A stretch of DNA of 64,000 nucleotides from [Clostridium] innocuum (GCA_012317185.1 CP048838.1:1488001-1552000), one strand, 5' to 3'. Numbered from the stretch's first letter, positions 8,936-18,555 are shown. The notes: a model not told the origin generated them from the sequence alone. A program made the numbers and translations.

Positions 8936-11194
8936 ATGACGTTCATGAGACAGGAACTGATTCAGGATATACGAAATGCAGCGGGATGCAAGCCAACTGC
9001 CGGGACACTTTACAAGGCAATCAACCGTGCGGTGCGCAAGCAGATGGCAAAGCTGGAGCCTGTTGTATCAAAGCGGAAGCTGTACTATATCTCCGCAGAG
9101 TTTTTGCTGGGAAAAATGCTGACAAGCAATCTGATTCATCTGCATGCTCTGGAGGATGTAAAGACTCTTGTCGGGGAATATGGCTGGACATGGAAGGAAA
9201 TACAGGATATTGAGCAGGAGCCAAGTCTTGGTAACGGCGGTCTTGGAAGACTGGCCGCATGCTTTCTGGATTCCATTGCAGAGCTGAATCTGTGCGGGGA
9301 CGGGATCGGTCTGTATTATCACTTCGGCCTGTTTGAACAGCGCTTTCTAAATCATAAGCAGACAGAGCTGCCAAACGCATGGATCGACACGGTCAGCTGG
9401 TTTGATAGGGTGCCGGTTGATTTTCAGGTTAAGCTTCCACGCTGTACCCTGCAGCCGGTGCGCTACGATATGGATGTTATCGGCTTTGACGGGAAAAAGA
9501 ACCGTCTGCATCTGTTTGATGTGGAAAGTGTTGAGGAGGGCATCGTTAAAGAGGGCATTCAGTTCGATAAAACGGATATCCGACGGAATCTGACGCTGTT
9601 TCTGTATCCGGATGACAGTGATGAGCAGGGCAGACTGCTTCGCATTTACCAGCAGTATTTCATGGTAGCCTGCGGTGCGCATATGATTCTGGAGGAACAG
9701 AAGCAGCTAGGGCATGATCTGCACAGACTGTATGAGCATGCCGTGATTCAAATCAATGATACCCATCCATCTCTGATCATACCGGAGCTGATATATCAGC
9801 TGATGCAGGAGGGAATTCGTATGAAGGAGGCGGTGCGCATTGTTGAAAAAACGTGTGCATACACCAATCATACGATTCTGGCAGAGGCTCTGGAAACCTG
9901 GCCGATGTCCTATCTGGAAACCGTAGTTCCGCATTTGTGCGGCATTCTGCAGGCACTGGATACCGCAGCAGATCAGCGCTGCAGTGCAGCTGGTGTGGCA
10001 TTGATCGATGCGGACAATCGCATGCATATGGCACATATGGATATACATTTTGGAAAAAGCGTCAACGGGGTTGCGGCTTTGCACACAGAGATACTGAAGC
10101 AAAGCGAGCTGCATGCCTTTTATGAGCTGTATCCTAAAAAATTTAAAAATAAAACCAATGGTATCACCTTTACCCGCTGGCTGCATGCCTGCAATACACA
10201 GCTGTATACGTATCTGATGGAGCTGCTGCATATGGATTCCTGGCAGGATGAGCGCCTTGCAGAGCTGCATGCCTATGCACAGGATGCGGATGTCATTGCA
10301 CATCTGCAGGCCATTAAACAGGAAAAGAAACGGGAATGGTGTACACATATCCGCAACAAGCAGAGGGTGGCAATCAATCCCAACAGTATCTTCGATACGC
10401 AGGTCAAACGGCTGCATGAATACAAGCGCCAGCAGATGAATGCGCTGTGGATTATTTATAAACTGAAGGAAATTCGCAAAGGAAATCTGCCAAAGCGGCC
10501 GATCACCTGTATTTTCGGAGCCAAGGCGGCACCTGCATATACGATTGCCAAGGATATCATTCATGTGCTGCTCTGTCTGCAGGATATCATTGAACACGAT
10601 GCCAGGGTATCTCCGTATCTGCAGGTCTGCTTCATTGAAAATTACAATGTGAGCGAAGCGGAGCTGATCATTCCGGCAAGCGACATATCCGAGCAGATCT
10701 CACTGGCAAGCAAGGAAGCCAGCGGGACAGGAAACATGAAGTTTATGCTGAACGGTGCGCTGACGCTGGGAACTCGGGACGGTGCCAATGTGGAGATTGC
10801 CGATCTGGTTGAGGAAGACAATATTTATATCTTTGGAAAAAGCAGTGAAGAGGTCATTGCGCATTATGAAAAGGCAGATTACTGTTCACGGGATTATTAT
10901 GAACAGGATGCTCTGCTGCAGGAGCTGGTGGATTATCTGATCGGTGAGGAAATGCTTGCGACAGGAGATCGAAAATCGCTGCATCGCTTTTATCAGGAGC
11001 TGCTGAACAAGGACTGGTTCATGACGCTGCTGGATACCAGAGAGTATATAGCATGTAAGGAACAGATGCTGAAGGATTATGAGAACCGCAAGCTTTGGGG
11101 ACGGAAAATGCTGCACAATATCGCATGCAGCTCCTTCTTCTCCAGCAAACGTACGATTGAGGATTATGACCGTGACATCTGGAACTTAGGATAG
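8936..11194 (+). CDS. glgP: Glycogen/maltodextrin phosphorylase
   Basis: A 752-aa GT35 phosphorylase that releases glucose-1-phosphate from alpha-1,4-glucans. Clear landmarks are YYISAEFLLG at the N-terminus, EPSLGNGGLGRLAACFLDS, INDTHPSL, the KRLHEYKRQQMN region and the PLP-lysine segment EASGTGNMKFMLNGALTLGT. The length is slightly below the 790-830 aa common in the family, and the regulatory N-terminal extension is missing, as usual in bacteria. AAAGGAGG precedes the start. It forms an operon with the 4-alpha-glucanotransferase 8 bases downstream, so the pair breaks down glycogen or imported maltodextrin. Confidence 0.97.
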   Translation: MTFMRQELIQDIRNAAGCKPTAGTLYKAINRAVRKQMAKLEPVVSKRKLYYISAEFLLGKMLTSNLIHLHALEDVKTLVGEYGWTWKEIQDIEQEPSLGNGGLGRLAACFLDSIAELNLCGDGIGLYYHFGLFEQRFLNHKQTELPNAWIDTVSWFDRVPVDFQVKLPRCTLQPVRYDMDVIGFDGKKNRLHLFDVESVEEGIVKEGIQFDKTDIRRNLTLFLYPDDSDEQGRLLRIYQQYFMVACGAHMILEEQKQLGHDLHRLYEHAVIQINDTHPSLIIPELIYQLMQEGIRMKEAVRIVEKTCAYTNHTILAEALETWPMSYLETVVPHLCGILQALDTAADQRCSAAGVALIDADNRMHMAHMDIHFGKSVNGVAALHTEILKQSELHAFYELYPKKFKNKTNGITFTRWLHACNTQLYTYLMELLHMDSWQDERLAELHAYAQDADVIAHLQAIKQEKKREWCTHIRNKQRVAINPNSIFDTQVKRLHEYKRQQMNALWIIYKLKEIRKGNLPKRPITCIFGAKAAPAYTIAKDIIHVLLCLQDIIEHDARVSPYLQVCFIENYNVSEAELIIPASDISEQISLASKEASGTGNMKFMLNGALTLGTRDGANVEIADLVEEDNIYIFGKSSEEVIAHYEKADYCSRDYYEQDALLQELVDYLIGEEMLATGDRKSLHRFYQELLNKDWFMTLLDTREYIACKEQMLKDYENRKLWGRKMLHNIACSSFFSSKRTIEDYDRDIWNLG

Positions 11195-11202
11195 GAGGAA
11201 TT

Positions 11203-12675
11203 ATGGAGAGACAAACTGGAATTTTAATGCCTATTTCGTCATTGCCTGGAAATCAGGGAATCGGTGATTTCGGCAAACACACCTATCGGCTCATAGATGC
11301 CATCAGTAAACAGCATATCCGCATCTGGCAGATTTTGCCCCTGAACCCTGTAGGCTATGGGAATTCGCCCTACCAGCCGTTTTCATCGTACGCAGGGGAT
11401 GAAATCTACATCAGTGTGGATACACTGGCAGATTACGGACTGCTTAAGCAAAGCTCTATCCGCAATTATAATAAATTTTCAGAAAAGGTGGATTATGACG
11501 GGGTTCGTGCTTTCAAGGCACCGTATCTGAAAAAGGCATACAAGACCTTTTTGAAGATGCAGGATACCTTTGCTCAGGAATACCAGCTGTTTTGTTCCAC
11601 TGCTCCATGGCTGTATCCATACGCTGTTTTCATAACGCTGAAAAAGCATAATCAGATGGCAAGCTGGACACAGTGGCCAAAGGAGCAGCGTGAATGGATT
11701 CGCAACCGCCGCTTTTCGTTGAAGGAGTTTGAAGAGGAAATCCGTTATGAACAGTTTCTGCAGTTCATCTTCTATAAGCAGTGGAATCAGGTAAAAGCAT
11801 ATGCGAACGCACATGGTGTGGAAATCATGGGCGATCTTCCGTTTTATGTCGGACTGGACAGTGCGGATGTCTGGCAGAATCAGGAGGATTTCCTGCTGGA
11901 TCCGCAGGGAAATCCAAGTCATATCGCAGGAGTACCGCCGGATTATTTCAGTGACGACGGACAACGCTGGGGAAATCCAATCTATAACTGGAAGCAGATG
12001 AAAAAGGATCACTATGATTTCTGGATGGAACGGCTCGCCTGGAATCAGCAGCAGTATGATATCATCCGTCTGGATCATTTCCGTGCCTTTGATACCTATT
12101 GGAAAATACCGGCATCCTGTCCGACTGCAAAGGATGGAGAATGGATCATGGGACCATCCTATGAGTTTTTTGATGAGGTGTTCCGCCGATTCCCGGATAT
12201 CCGTCTGATTGCAGAGGATTTGGGCGATCTGCGCAGACAGGTTGGCAAGCTGCGTGATCATTACAACCTGATGGGCATGAATGTCATATCCTTTGAGCTG
12301 CAGCCTAAGCTTTTGAAGAAGCCGCGGAAAGAGCATATCGTTTTATATACGGGAACGCATGATAATGATACACTGGAGGGCTTTTATCAGCTATTGACAC
12401 AGAATCGGCGTATCGCCCTGCGCAGATTTTTCCATAACTGCGGCTATGATAACCGAATGTTTCACGAACTGGTGATTCGTTATTGTCTGGATAGTGCCGC
12501 CGATGTGGTCATCCTGCCAATGAGTGATATCCTTGGCTTGAAAAGTGAGGGGCGCCTCAATACACCGGGAACGATCGGCAGTCCGAACTGGGAGTGGAAG
12601 GTGAAAAACCTCAAGGAATTTTATGCACTGCTGCCAAAGCTGGGAGAATGGATGCAAGCAGGCGGGCGCAGCTGA
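11203..12675 (+). CDS. malQ: 4-alpha-glucanotransferase (amylomaltase)
   Basis: A 490-aa GH77 enzyme that moves maltosyl units between glucans and so supplies longer chains to the phosphorylase. Catalytic landmarks are the nucleophile Asp in IRLDHFRAFDTYW, the acid/base Glu in LIAEDLGDLRR and the third Asp in YTGTHDNDTLEGFY. The 250s loop region is present, and the start GILMPISSLPGNQGIGDFG is typical. AGGAGGAATT gives the start, 8 bases after glgP. Two terminator-like hairpins follow. Confidence 0.97.
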   Translation: MERQTGILMPISSLPGNQGIGDFGKHTYRLIDAISKQHIRIWQILPLNPVGYGNSPYQPFSSYAGDEIYISVDTLADYGLLKQSSIRNYNKFSEKVDYDGVRAFKAPYLKKAYKTFLKMQDTFAQEYQLFCSTAPWLYPYAVFITLKKHNQMASWTQWPKEQREWIRNRRFSLKEFEEEIRYEQFLQFIFYKQWNQVKAYANAHGVEIMGDLPFYVGLDSADVWQNQEDFLLDPQGNPSHIAGVPPDYFSDDGQRWGNPIYNWKQMKKDHYDFWMERLAWNQQQYDIIRLDHFRAFDTYWKIPASCPTAKDGEWIMGPSYEFFDEVFRRFPDIRLIAEDLGDLRRQVGKLRDHYNLMGMNVISFELQPKLLKKPRKEHIVLYTGTHDNDTLEGFYQLLTQNRRIALRRFFHNCGYDNRMFHELVIRYCLDSAADVVILPMSDILGLKSEGRLNTPGTIGSPNWEWKVKNLKEFYALLPKLGEWMQAGGRS

Positions 12676-12709
12676 TTGAGATAATCAATATATTGAACAT
12701 GGAAGCTGA

Positions 12710-12757
12710 AAAAAGGGTATCCTGTCTGTCGTATGGATAGAACCGGATTGCCCTTTT
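12710..12757 (+). terminator. Terminator after malQ
   Basis: An interrupted stem (AAAAGGG..ATCC against GGA..CCCTTTT) with T-rich DNA behind it, 35 bases after the stop codon. Confidence 0.6.
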
Positions 12758-12866
12758 CGTTATGATTATAGATATCTTCACTGTTTTTCTGTTTTCAATT
12801 CGTTTTACATACATACTGAATTCCTTTTACCAGGCTGTAGATCAGGAACCAAAAACGATACAGCAT

Positions 12867-12914
12867 AAAAAGCTTTTTCATACATTTTAGATTTCATGGA
12901 TGAAAAAGCTTTTT
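12867..12914. terminator. Bidirectional terminator between malQ and htrA
   Basis: A perfect 15-bp inverted repeat (AAAAAGCTTTTTCAT / ATGAAAAAGCTTTTT) with an 18-nt loop, between convergent genes. Confidence 0.75.
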
Positions 12915-12956
12915 GTTTTATTGCTGCGTTAGGAAAAATATACGAGCTGATAAGTA

Positions 12957-14252
12957 TCAGCGATTCTGGTTTGGCGTCTGCCGGGAAGTGCCCTCATCCG
13001 AGGAGGAAGTGGTATTGTCAGCTTCTCCAAGTGTGACTGTAAAGGTCTTAGTGGAACGATCCCGCAGGACGGTAATTTTCATAGTTTCTCCAGCCTTGTG
13101 GGAATTTACCACGGTTTTAACATCGGAAATACTTTCTACATCCTTGTCATCTACTTTTAAAATCTGATCGCCGGCCTGCAGTCCTGCTTTATCAGCTGCC
13201 TTACCTTCCACGACACTTGCGATATAGACCTGTGTGCTGGTATCGGAGCTGAATGGATTGTTGCTGGTACCCAGGGTCAGTGTAACTCCCAGAGATGCGC
13301 GTCCCTTTACATAACCGTTTTCAATTAGATTTGTGATAACATCCTTTGCACGGTCGATAGGAATTGCAAAACCAAGACCTTCGATATTGGAACCACTGGA
13401 TTTGGCATTAACAATACCGATCAGTTCACCCTGATCATTGAACAAACCGCCACCGGAATTTCCCGGGTTGATAGCAGCATTTGTCTGTAGAAGATGCATT
13501 GTCTGATTATCTATCGTCACTTCCCGATCCAGTGCGGAAATGATGCCGCTTGTCACGGTACCGCCAAGTTCACCAAGTGGGTTTCCAATCGCAACTGCGG
13601 TATCCCCTACTTCCAGCTTGGAGCTGTTGCCCAGTACAGCAGGCTTTAGGTTGCTTGCCTCGACCTTTATAACAGCCAGATCGGTGGAGGAATCATTGCC
13701 TATCAGTTTGGCATCGTAAGACTTTCCATCCTTGGTTGTTACCTTGATTTTGCTTGCACCGTCAATTACATGATTGTTTGTCACGATGTATCCATCCTTG
13801 CTAAGAATGACACCACTGCCGGCACCTGACTGAACTGCCTGTTGGAAAAACTCATTCGTGGAAACTGATTCTGTTTTTATCTCCACAACGCTTTCCATGG
13901 CCTCATTCGCGATATCCTTGACTGACATACTGGTCGCGTTTGCTGTATTGCTTTTGGAAGAATTCGTTTTCTCAACTGCCTGATAAAGCACGGTTCCGTT
14001 TCCATTCGATTTGCTCAGCTGATATGCCAGTGTTGCTCCTCCAAATCCGCCTCCGATGGAAATCAGCAGACATCCGCTGATGATGCAGGCATTTTTGTGA
14101 CGCTTCATAAACGATGGCTTTTTTTCCTTCTGCAAAGGTGCCCCTGCAGCTGCATCATCCATGTTCATTTCCGTGTTTTCTGATTTTTCATTGAACGAAT
14201 TTTGTTTAACATCTTCCTCATTATGTTCTTCATATACTTCAAAGTCTTCCAT
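12957..14252 (-). CDS. htrA: HtrA/DegP-like membrane-anchored serine protease
   Basis: A 431-aa S1C protease for envelope protein quality control. An acidic cytoplasmic tail (1-50) leads to a transmembrane anchor at about 52-77. The trypsin-like domain follows with His in TNNHVIDG, Asp in STDLAVIKV and Ser in INPGNSGGG. One PDZ domain starts near 310 (LGVTLTLG ... ADKAGLQAGDQILKV). The Ser/Thr/Gln-rich end is disordered. GAGGACA lies upstream of the start. This is the standard Firmicutes HtrA layout, and the gene is single. Confidence 0.95.
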   Translation of the reverse strand: MEDFEVYEEHNEEDVKQNSFNEKSENTEMNMDDAAAGAPLQKEKKPSFMKRHKNACIISGCLLISIGGGFGGATLAYQLSKSNGNGTVLYQAVEKTNSSKSNTANATSMSVKDIANEAMESVVEIKTESVSTNEFFQQAVQSGAGSGVILSKDGYIVTNNHVIDGASKIKVTTKDGKSYDAKLIGNDSSTDLAVIKVEASNLKPAVLGNSSKLEVGDTAVAIGNPLGELGGTVTSGIISALDREVTIDNQTMHLLQTNAAINPGNSGGGLFNDQGELIGIVNAKSSGSNIEGLGFAIPIDRAKDVITNLIENGYVKGRASLGVTLTLGTSNNPFSSDTSTQVYIASVVEGKAADKAGLQAGDQILKVDDKDVESISDVKTVVNSHKAGETMKITVLRDRSTKTFTVTLGEADNTTSSSDEGTSRQTPNQNR

Positions 14253-14565
14253 ATGTGTGTCCTCCTTTTATGCATAAGACTACAAGTGACATAGTCATTT
14301 TACGAGTCTTATTTTACAAAAACATTATCTCAGAAAAATATAGTAAATGTGTGAAATTCTTATGAATTCTGGATGGAATGTGTGAAAACATGCCGGAAAA
14401 AATCGAAAATAAAAGATTTTACAAAGAAAAACACGGAAACTTCCTTAACCATACAGACATGTTGTGCTATAATGAAAAGGGATTTTCTGAAAAGAAATGA
14501 ATATCGTCTGTATTATGCGATTAACATAAGATAAGAAAAGTGAAAATGTCGGAGGGTAAAAACAC

Positions 14566-15942
14566 ATGGCTAAAACTACAAAAAAGAAAACATTAACAAA
14601 GAAAACAGCCAAGGCTGCAGCTAAGACAGAATCAAAGACAGCACAGGAACAGCTGAAGCTGACAGCGGAACCGGAAGCGAAGAAAATAACAGCAGAGAAG
14701 GAACCGGAAAAACTAACAACGAAAAAGATTGAAAAAATCACGACTGCGAAGGAAGCAGAAAAGCTGACTACAGCACCTGCACCAGAGAAAATCGAAACAA
14801 AGGATACCGTGAAGCTGGAAACAAGTGCAGCGAAAACTACAGGGGTAAAGAAGCCGACAGAAGCAAAAGCGGAGACTAAGAAAAAGCCGGCAGCGAAAAA
14901 AACTGCGGCAAAGAAAACAACGAAAAAAGAAGAAAGCAAAGAGGAAGCAGTAAAGGCAGAGGATAAACCGGTAAAGAAAGCTGCAAAGAAAACAGCAGCA
15001 GCGAAAAAAGCAGAGCCGACAGCGAAAAAGGCTGTGAAGAAGACTGAGGAAAAAAAGGCAGAGAAGAAGCCTGCGGCAAAAAAGGCAGCAGCGAAAAAAG
15101 CAGCACCGAAAAAGGCAGATAAGGAAAAGCTGGAGGCTTATGCAGCACTGTCCCTGGATGAAGCAATTCAAAAGGCACAGGCAATGGGTGTGCAGCATGT
15201 ATACGAGGACTATACAAGATTCCTGCTTGATGAGGCAGACAGTAAACAAATTGCGAAAAACATCATTGATGGAAATGCTCTTTTGGAAAAGGGTTTCACA
15301 TATGATAAGGACGGCTTTGATACGGATTTGATTTCTGTCGTTCTGGAAAAGGTAGCGGATACCATGGATGTAAAGGCTATGGATTATAAAGAACTGAAAA
15401 AGGATATCACGGCATGTCTGAAGGCTGAGATGACAGCAGATGCGGAAGCAAATGCTGCGGAATACCTGAAGGAGTTCAAGGTGTGTGAGAAGCTGCTGAT
15501 GATCGGGCAGCGCAAAAACATTACAGATGCAGCGATCGTCAGTGATTTGATCGGTGCGGATGTGGATGCGTTTGTAGCACACTTCTTCCAGTTTGCATAT
15601 GCAATTCTACCAGGCTGGCAGTATGATGATGTAAAATTCTATGAGGACTTTGCATTTGCGGTGCTTTCCCAGTACAGTGATCTGTATGAGAAATATCAGT
15701 TGAATATCCTGCTGGATGTTGCAGACCTTTACATCAAGCATGGTGATTTCGGTCATGGTGATGAATGCTATGGCTATATCCTGCGTGACAACCAGATTAA
15801 GGACTATATTTATTACCGTTTTGCTTCTGTGTATGAAGACATCGACTTCAACAAGGCGAAGGCACTTGCCTATGAGTCCCTGCAGTATGTTGACGGACGT
15901 TATACGTACTACCAGAACATCATGGATATCATTAACAAATAA
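14566..15942 (+). CDS. Protein with histone-H1-like Lys/Ala tail and helical C-terminal domain
   Basis: A 458-aa protein. Residues 1-185 are almost only Lys, Ala, Glu, Thr and Pro, with repeated KKAAAKK / KPAAKK units as in eukaryotic H1 and bacterial H1-like proteins. The charge pattern changes along the tail: the first 90 residues are richer in KLTT/EK units, and the last 95 have KAAKK units. The C-terminal 270 residues are a separate acidic, Tyr/Asp-rich helical domain that I do not recognise. The tail suggests nucleic-acid binding, with the second domain giving specificity. That role is inference. CGGAGG precedes the start and a good terminator follows. Confidence 0.8.
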   Translation: MAKTTKKKTLTKKTAKAAAKTESKTAQEQLKLTAEPEAKKITAEKEPEKLTTKKIEKITTAKEAEKLTTAPAPEKIETKDTVKLETSAAKTTGVKKPTEAKAETKKKPAAKKTAAKKTTKKEESKEEAVKAEDKPVKKAAKKTAAAKKAEPTAKKAVKKTEEKKAEKKPAAKKAAAKKAAPKKADKEKLEAYAALSLDEAIQKAQAMGVQHVYEDYTRFLLDEADSKQIAKNIIDGNALLEKGFTYDKDGFDTDLISVVLEKVADTMDVKAMDYKELKKDITACLKAEMTADAEANAAEYLKEFKVCEKLLMIGQRKNITDAAIVSDLIGADVDAFVAHFFQFAYAILPGWQYDDVKFYEDFAFAVLSQYSDLYEKYQLNILLDVADLYIKHGDFGHGDECYGYILRDNQIKDYIYYRFASVYEDIDFNKAKALAYESLQYVDGRYTYYQNIMDIINK

Positions 15943-15951
15943 ATGAAAGCT

Positions 15952-15990
15952 AAGACCGGGAATCGTATGATCTACCGGTCTTTCTTTATG
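15952..15990 (+). terminator. Terminator after the Lys/Ala-rich gene
   Basis: AAGACCGG pairs with CCGGTCTT around a 15-nt loop and runs into a T-rich tail. Confidence 0.85.
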
Positions 15991-16180
15991 CTGCTTTGCT
16001 GAAATCCAATGCAGATAGTGATTGCAGGATTTACGTTACGATATGGAGCTTACAAAACATGATAACATAATAGGTCATTTATAAACTTGGTGGGTGTTTC
16101 TCATGAGAGACGTTATACATGGATTTTCTGAGAGAATCCTGATGGGGAATATTTTTTTTTCTAAAAAATGAAGAAAATGC

Positions 16181-16210
16181 TTGACGTAAGGGAATATTAT
16201 TTGTTATACT
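16181..16210 (+). promoter_or_regulatory. Promoter of tRNA-Glu
   Basis: TTGACG (16181-16186) and TATACT (16205-16210) with an 18-base spacer, 20 bases ahead of the mature tRNA. Confidence 0.7.
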
Positions 16211-16230
16211 ATACAGGCAGTTAGAAGTAT

Positions 16231-16306
16231 GGCGCGTTGGAGAAACGGTTAACTCACTTGCCTTTCACGCAAGCATTCACGGGTTCGAATCCCGTACGCG
16301 TCACCA
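16231..16306 (+). tRNA. tRNA-Glu (anticodon TTC)
   Basis: A complete 76-nt cloverleaf. The acceptor stem GGCGCGT pairs with ACGCGTC. The anticodon arm is CTTGC-CTTTCAC-GCAAG with TTC in the loop centre. The T-arm is ACGGG-TTCGAAT-CCCGT, and CCA is encoded. It is preceded by a promoter and followed by a terminator. The conjugative block starts immediately behind it. tRNA 3' ends are common integration targets, but no second copy of this 3' end was seen in the window. Confidence 0.97.
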
Positions 16307-16318
16307 TGTACAAATTTA

Positions 16319-16347
16319 ACGAACTATGACAAATAGTTCGTTTTTTT
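16319..16347 (+). terminator. Terminator after tRNA-Glu
   Basis: ACGAACTA pairs with TAGTTCGT across a 7-nt loop, followed by seven T. Confidence 0.9.
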
Positions 16348-16355
16348 ATAAATCT

Positions 16356-16409
16356 GTGGTATCTGACTATAATCTTTCCTTAAAGTTTATAGTCGGGTAC
16401 CACTTTTTT
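16356..16409 (+). terminator. Long hairpin in front of the element's first gene
   Basis: A 17-bp imperfect stem (GTGGTATCTGACTATAA against TTATAGTCGGGTACCAC), a loop of about 14 nt and six T behind it. It lies 20 bases before the first gene of the conjugative block. It may insulate the element from tRNA transcription or act as an attenuator. Confidence 0.6.
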
Positions 16410-16428
16410 GTTATTCGGAGGTAAGGAT

Positions 16429-16752
16429 ATGGCTGATAAAACGGACATTATACGCAATAAAAGAATCGTTTCTAACTTCACTCCGCAAGAAATGGAGCAA
16501 GTGGAAGAGCTTAGAACGCGAGTAAATATCAATACCTATGGAAAATTAGTTCGTGTTATCTTACTTGCCATTGCCAGAAACCCTGAGTTTGCGTTCCTTG
16601 CTTCTAAAGATGATGTTTGGGATGACTTACCTGAGGACATCAGAGAAAATATAGCATTGATTAGTAAGCTTGACGACACATTGGATATTCTGAATGATCA
16701 GGGGGTGTTCGATGGGGATGGAGAGGAGGTAAAGAATGGTCCCGGGACTTGA
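16429..16752 (+). CDS. Small hypothetical protein, possible ribbon-helix-helix DNA-binding
   Basis: A 107-aa protein starting at the ATG that follows CGGAGGTAAGG. The stretch RIVSNFTPQEMEQVEELRTR followed by a helix resembles the strand-helix-helix start of MobC/CopG-type proteins. The C-terminal third is strongly acidic. It overlaps the primase-like gene by 17 bases, so the two are translationally coupled. A regulator or origin-binding partner of the replication protein is plausible. I would not name it further. Confidence 0.7.
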   Translation: MADKTDIIRNKRIVSNFTPQEMEQVEELRTRVNINTYGKLVRVILLAIARNPEFAFLASKDDVWDDLPEDIRENIALISKLDDTLDILNDQGVFDGDGEEVKNGPGT

Positions 16753-18283
16753 GTTGATAAAAAAGATCCATGCCGGTGCTGATGATACCTGTTATTCCTC
16801 CATCCTCACCACTTGGGAAGAAAAATCGAGGTATGAACGATTGGAAGAACTGATGTCTCTTTTATGTAAAGGTATGGATATGCAAACGGCTGTAAATCAG
16901 CTGCATATCACTCCGGCCGGCGCAAAAGCTTTGCTGAAGGATTGCGAACATATCCGGATGGATAAAGGAAAACGATGTATGTATGATCATATGCTACAGA
17001 CCTCTATCTTTCTGGACCAATGTGAAGAAATGATATGCGCTCAAGCGGAAGATGTCTATTACTCACTCAATAGCTTTTATAAGCCTAAGAAAGCAGGCAG
17101 TAATGTCAGACATATCAATGCTATGGTATTGGATTTTGACTATTACAAGGATGACAGGTTTATGGACTGGGAAGCTGAAAGATTTTATAAAAAGAAGATT
17201 AAGGACAAGCTTCCCTTCCCTCCGACTGCTGTCATGGATTCCGGTCGTGGTCTTTATGTCATCTATGCATTCCAGCACTGTTCCTACCATATGGAAGGTC
17301 TCTACAGAGCCATCATGAAGGCGTTCTATATCCGTTTTGAAGAATTATGCATCGATGCCGGTGCGATGCTCATCACGCAGGTGATACGACTACCCGGTAC
17401 GATCAACAGTAAATCCGGAAGACAGGTAAGGATCCTGCAGTATGAGGATACGGATTACCGTATCCAGGATTTCATTGAAATGCTCCCCTGGTCAGTGATG
17501 GAGGTCAAGCAACATCGGCTGAAAAAGGAAAAAAAGAAAAAGCCGGAGAAGGAAGTGAAAAAGGACATATCGGCAAGGAAACCTTATTTTAAAGATTTCT
17601 ATGAAGACATGCGAAAGCTGATCATCCTAAGGAATCATAACTGCCAGTATGAAGGATACCGAGAGTTGCTGCTATATCTTGTAAGAGAAAGAGCCGTCTG
17701 GTCGGGATATACGATCAAGGAATCGGTCGACCTTGCTATGGAGCTGAATAAGGAGATGCATCAGCCCTTGTCTGAAAAGGAAGTGGAAACTGTTTGCAGA
17801 CCATCGCCGGGGAGACACAAATGTTCGATTGCGAAGATCATCGAAAAACTGAATATCGTGGTGGTTGAGCAAAAAAGGCTAAGAGTACTTAAGCGGAAGT
17901 GGTTGAAGAAATCAGAGTATGCCAAAAGGAAACGCAAGAATACACTGACGAATCTAACACCCAAACAGCAGGAGATCCTGGAAAGGAGAACGAGAGTATG
18001 TGAACTGAAGAACGTACATCATCTGAAGAACAAAGATATCGCCGATATCCTTGCGGTCGACAGATCTCTAGTCACGAGGGACCTGCAGCATATCAAGCAG
18101 AATCCCTCCAGATTCAAGATCTTATTAAAAGATTACATGGATAGGCTGAAGGAAAGAAGAGAAACCGATGACTATCGACTACGGCTCACCTATCAAAGGC
18201 AACAACAGCTTGAAAAATGGATGGGGTATGCACAGACAGCCCTGGATTACCTAGTACGTGATCTGGATGTGTCCGTGACCTAA
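16736..18283 (+). CDS. Replication protein with archaeo-eukaryotic-primase-type domain
   Basis: A 515-aa protein with the motif order of plasmid/ICE AEP-type primases. LDFDYY (Asp133, Asp135) is the metal pair, DSGRGLY (168-174) is the nucleotide-binding loop, Asp208 is the next acidic residue, and RLPGTIN (218-224) follows. A highly basic linker (KKEKKKKPEKEVKK) leads to a helical middle region. Near 430-460 there is a helix-turn-helix (NKDIADILAVDRSLVTRDL) that probably binds the origin. Such proteins start replication of plasmids and some integrative elements. The gene leads the element and is coupled to the small gene upstream. Confidence 0.8.
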   Translation: MVPGLELIKKIHAGADDTCYSSILTTWEEKSRYERLEELMSLLCKGMDMQTAVNQLHITPAGAKALLKDCEHIRMDKGKRCMYDHMLQTSIFLDQCEEMICAQAEDVYYSLNSFYKPKKAGSNVRHINAMVLDFDYYKDDRFMDWEAERFYKKKIKDKLPFPPTAVMDSGRGLYVIYAFQHCSYHMEGLYRAIMKAFYIRFEELCIDAGAMLITQVIRLPGTINSKSGRQVRILQYEDTDYRIQDFIEMLPWSVMEVKQHRLKKEKKKKPEKEVKKDISARKPYFKDFYEDMRKLIILRNHNCQYEGYRELLLYLVRERAVWSGYTIKESVDLAMELNKEMHQPLSEKEVETVCRPSPGRHKCSIAKIIEKLNIVVVEQKRLRVLKRKWLKKSEYAKRKRKNTLTNLTPKQQEILERRTRVCELKNVHHLKNKDIADILAVDRSLVTRDLQHIKQNPSRFKILLKDYMDRLKERRETDDYRLRLTYQRQQQLEKWMGYAQTALDYLVRDLDVSVT

Positions 18284-18353
18284 ACACAAGCGGAAACGAG
18301 GGCTATAGAAATACGTTAATTTAGCAGGTATGCCTAAACCTATATCGAAGAAA

Positions 18354-18420
18354 CAACTCCTAAAACGGCTGAAAACAAGCCGTGGCGCATGTACTCAGAT
18401 GTGCAGAGATAAGGGAGTTG
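18354..18420 (+). ncRNA. Candidate structured RNA or origin structure (three-way junction)
   Basis: In the 272-base gap after the replication gene an outer stem CAACTCC (18354-18360) pairs with GGAGTTG (18414-18420). It encloses two hairpins, ACGGCT/AGCCGT (18365-18383) and GCGCAT/ATGTGC (18385-18404). This could be a regulatory RNA, a replication-control RNA or a folded single-strand origin. No known family was recognised. The rest of the gap (to 18,540) contains a small AGGGG/CCCCT hairpin. Confidence 0.45.
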
Positions 18421-18555
18421 CAAAAAAATAGGCAGCATTGAAAAATCTGTGCAAGGGTGTTTTCGAAGAAGTATGACAACCATAAGTTTCCTCTTAAATA
18501 GCCTTTTGAGGGGCATCCCCTTGCTGACGAAAACGAAAGAAAGAAGGACAAGAAC

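Noticed and set aside
9707..10597. Long minus-strand frames opposite glgP and malQ
   Set aside because: The plus-strand genes have catalytic motifs throughout. The antisense frames have Cys/His/Ile-rich shadow composition.
12911..13167. Plus-strand frame opposite the end of htrA
   Set aside because: It is the antisense of the PDZ domain.
14713..15582. 289-codon Cys/Phe/Leu-rich minus-strand frame
   Set aside because: It is the complement of the Lys/Ala repeat region, which reads as CFF/RCC repeats. It is not a membrane protein.
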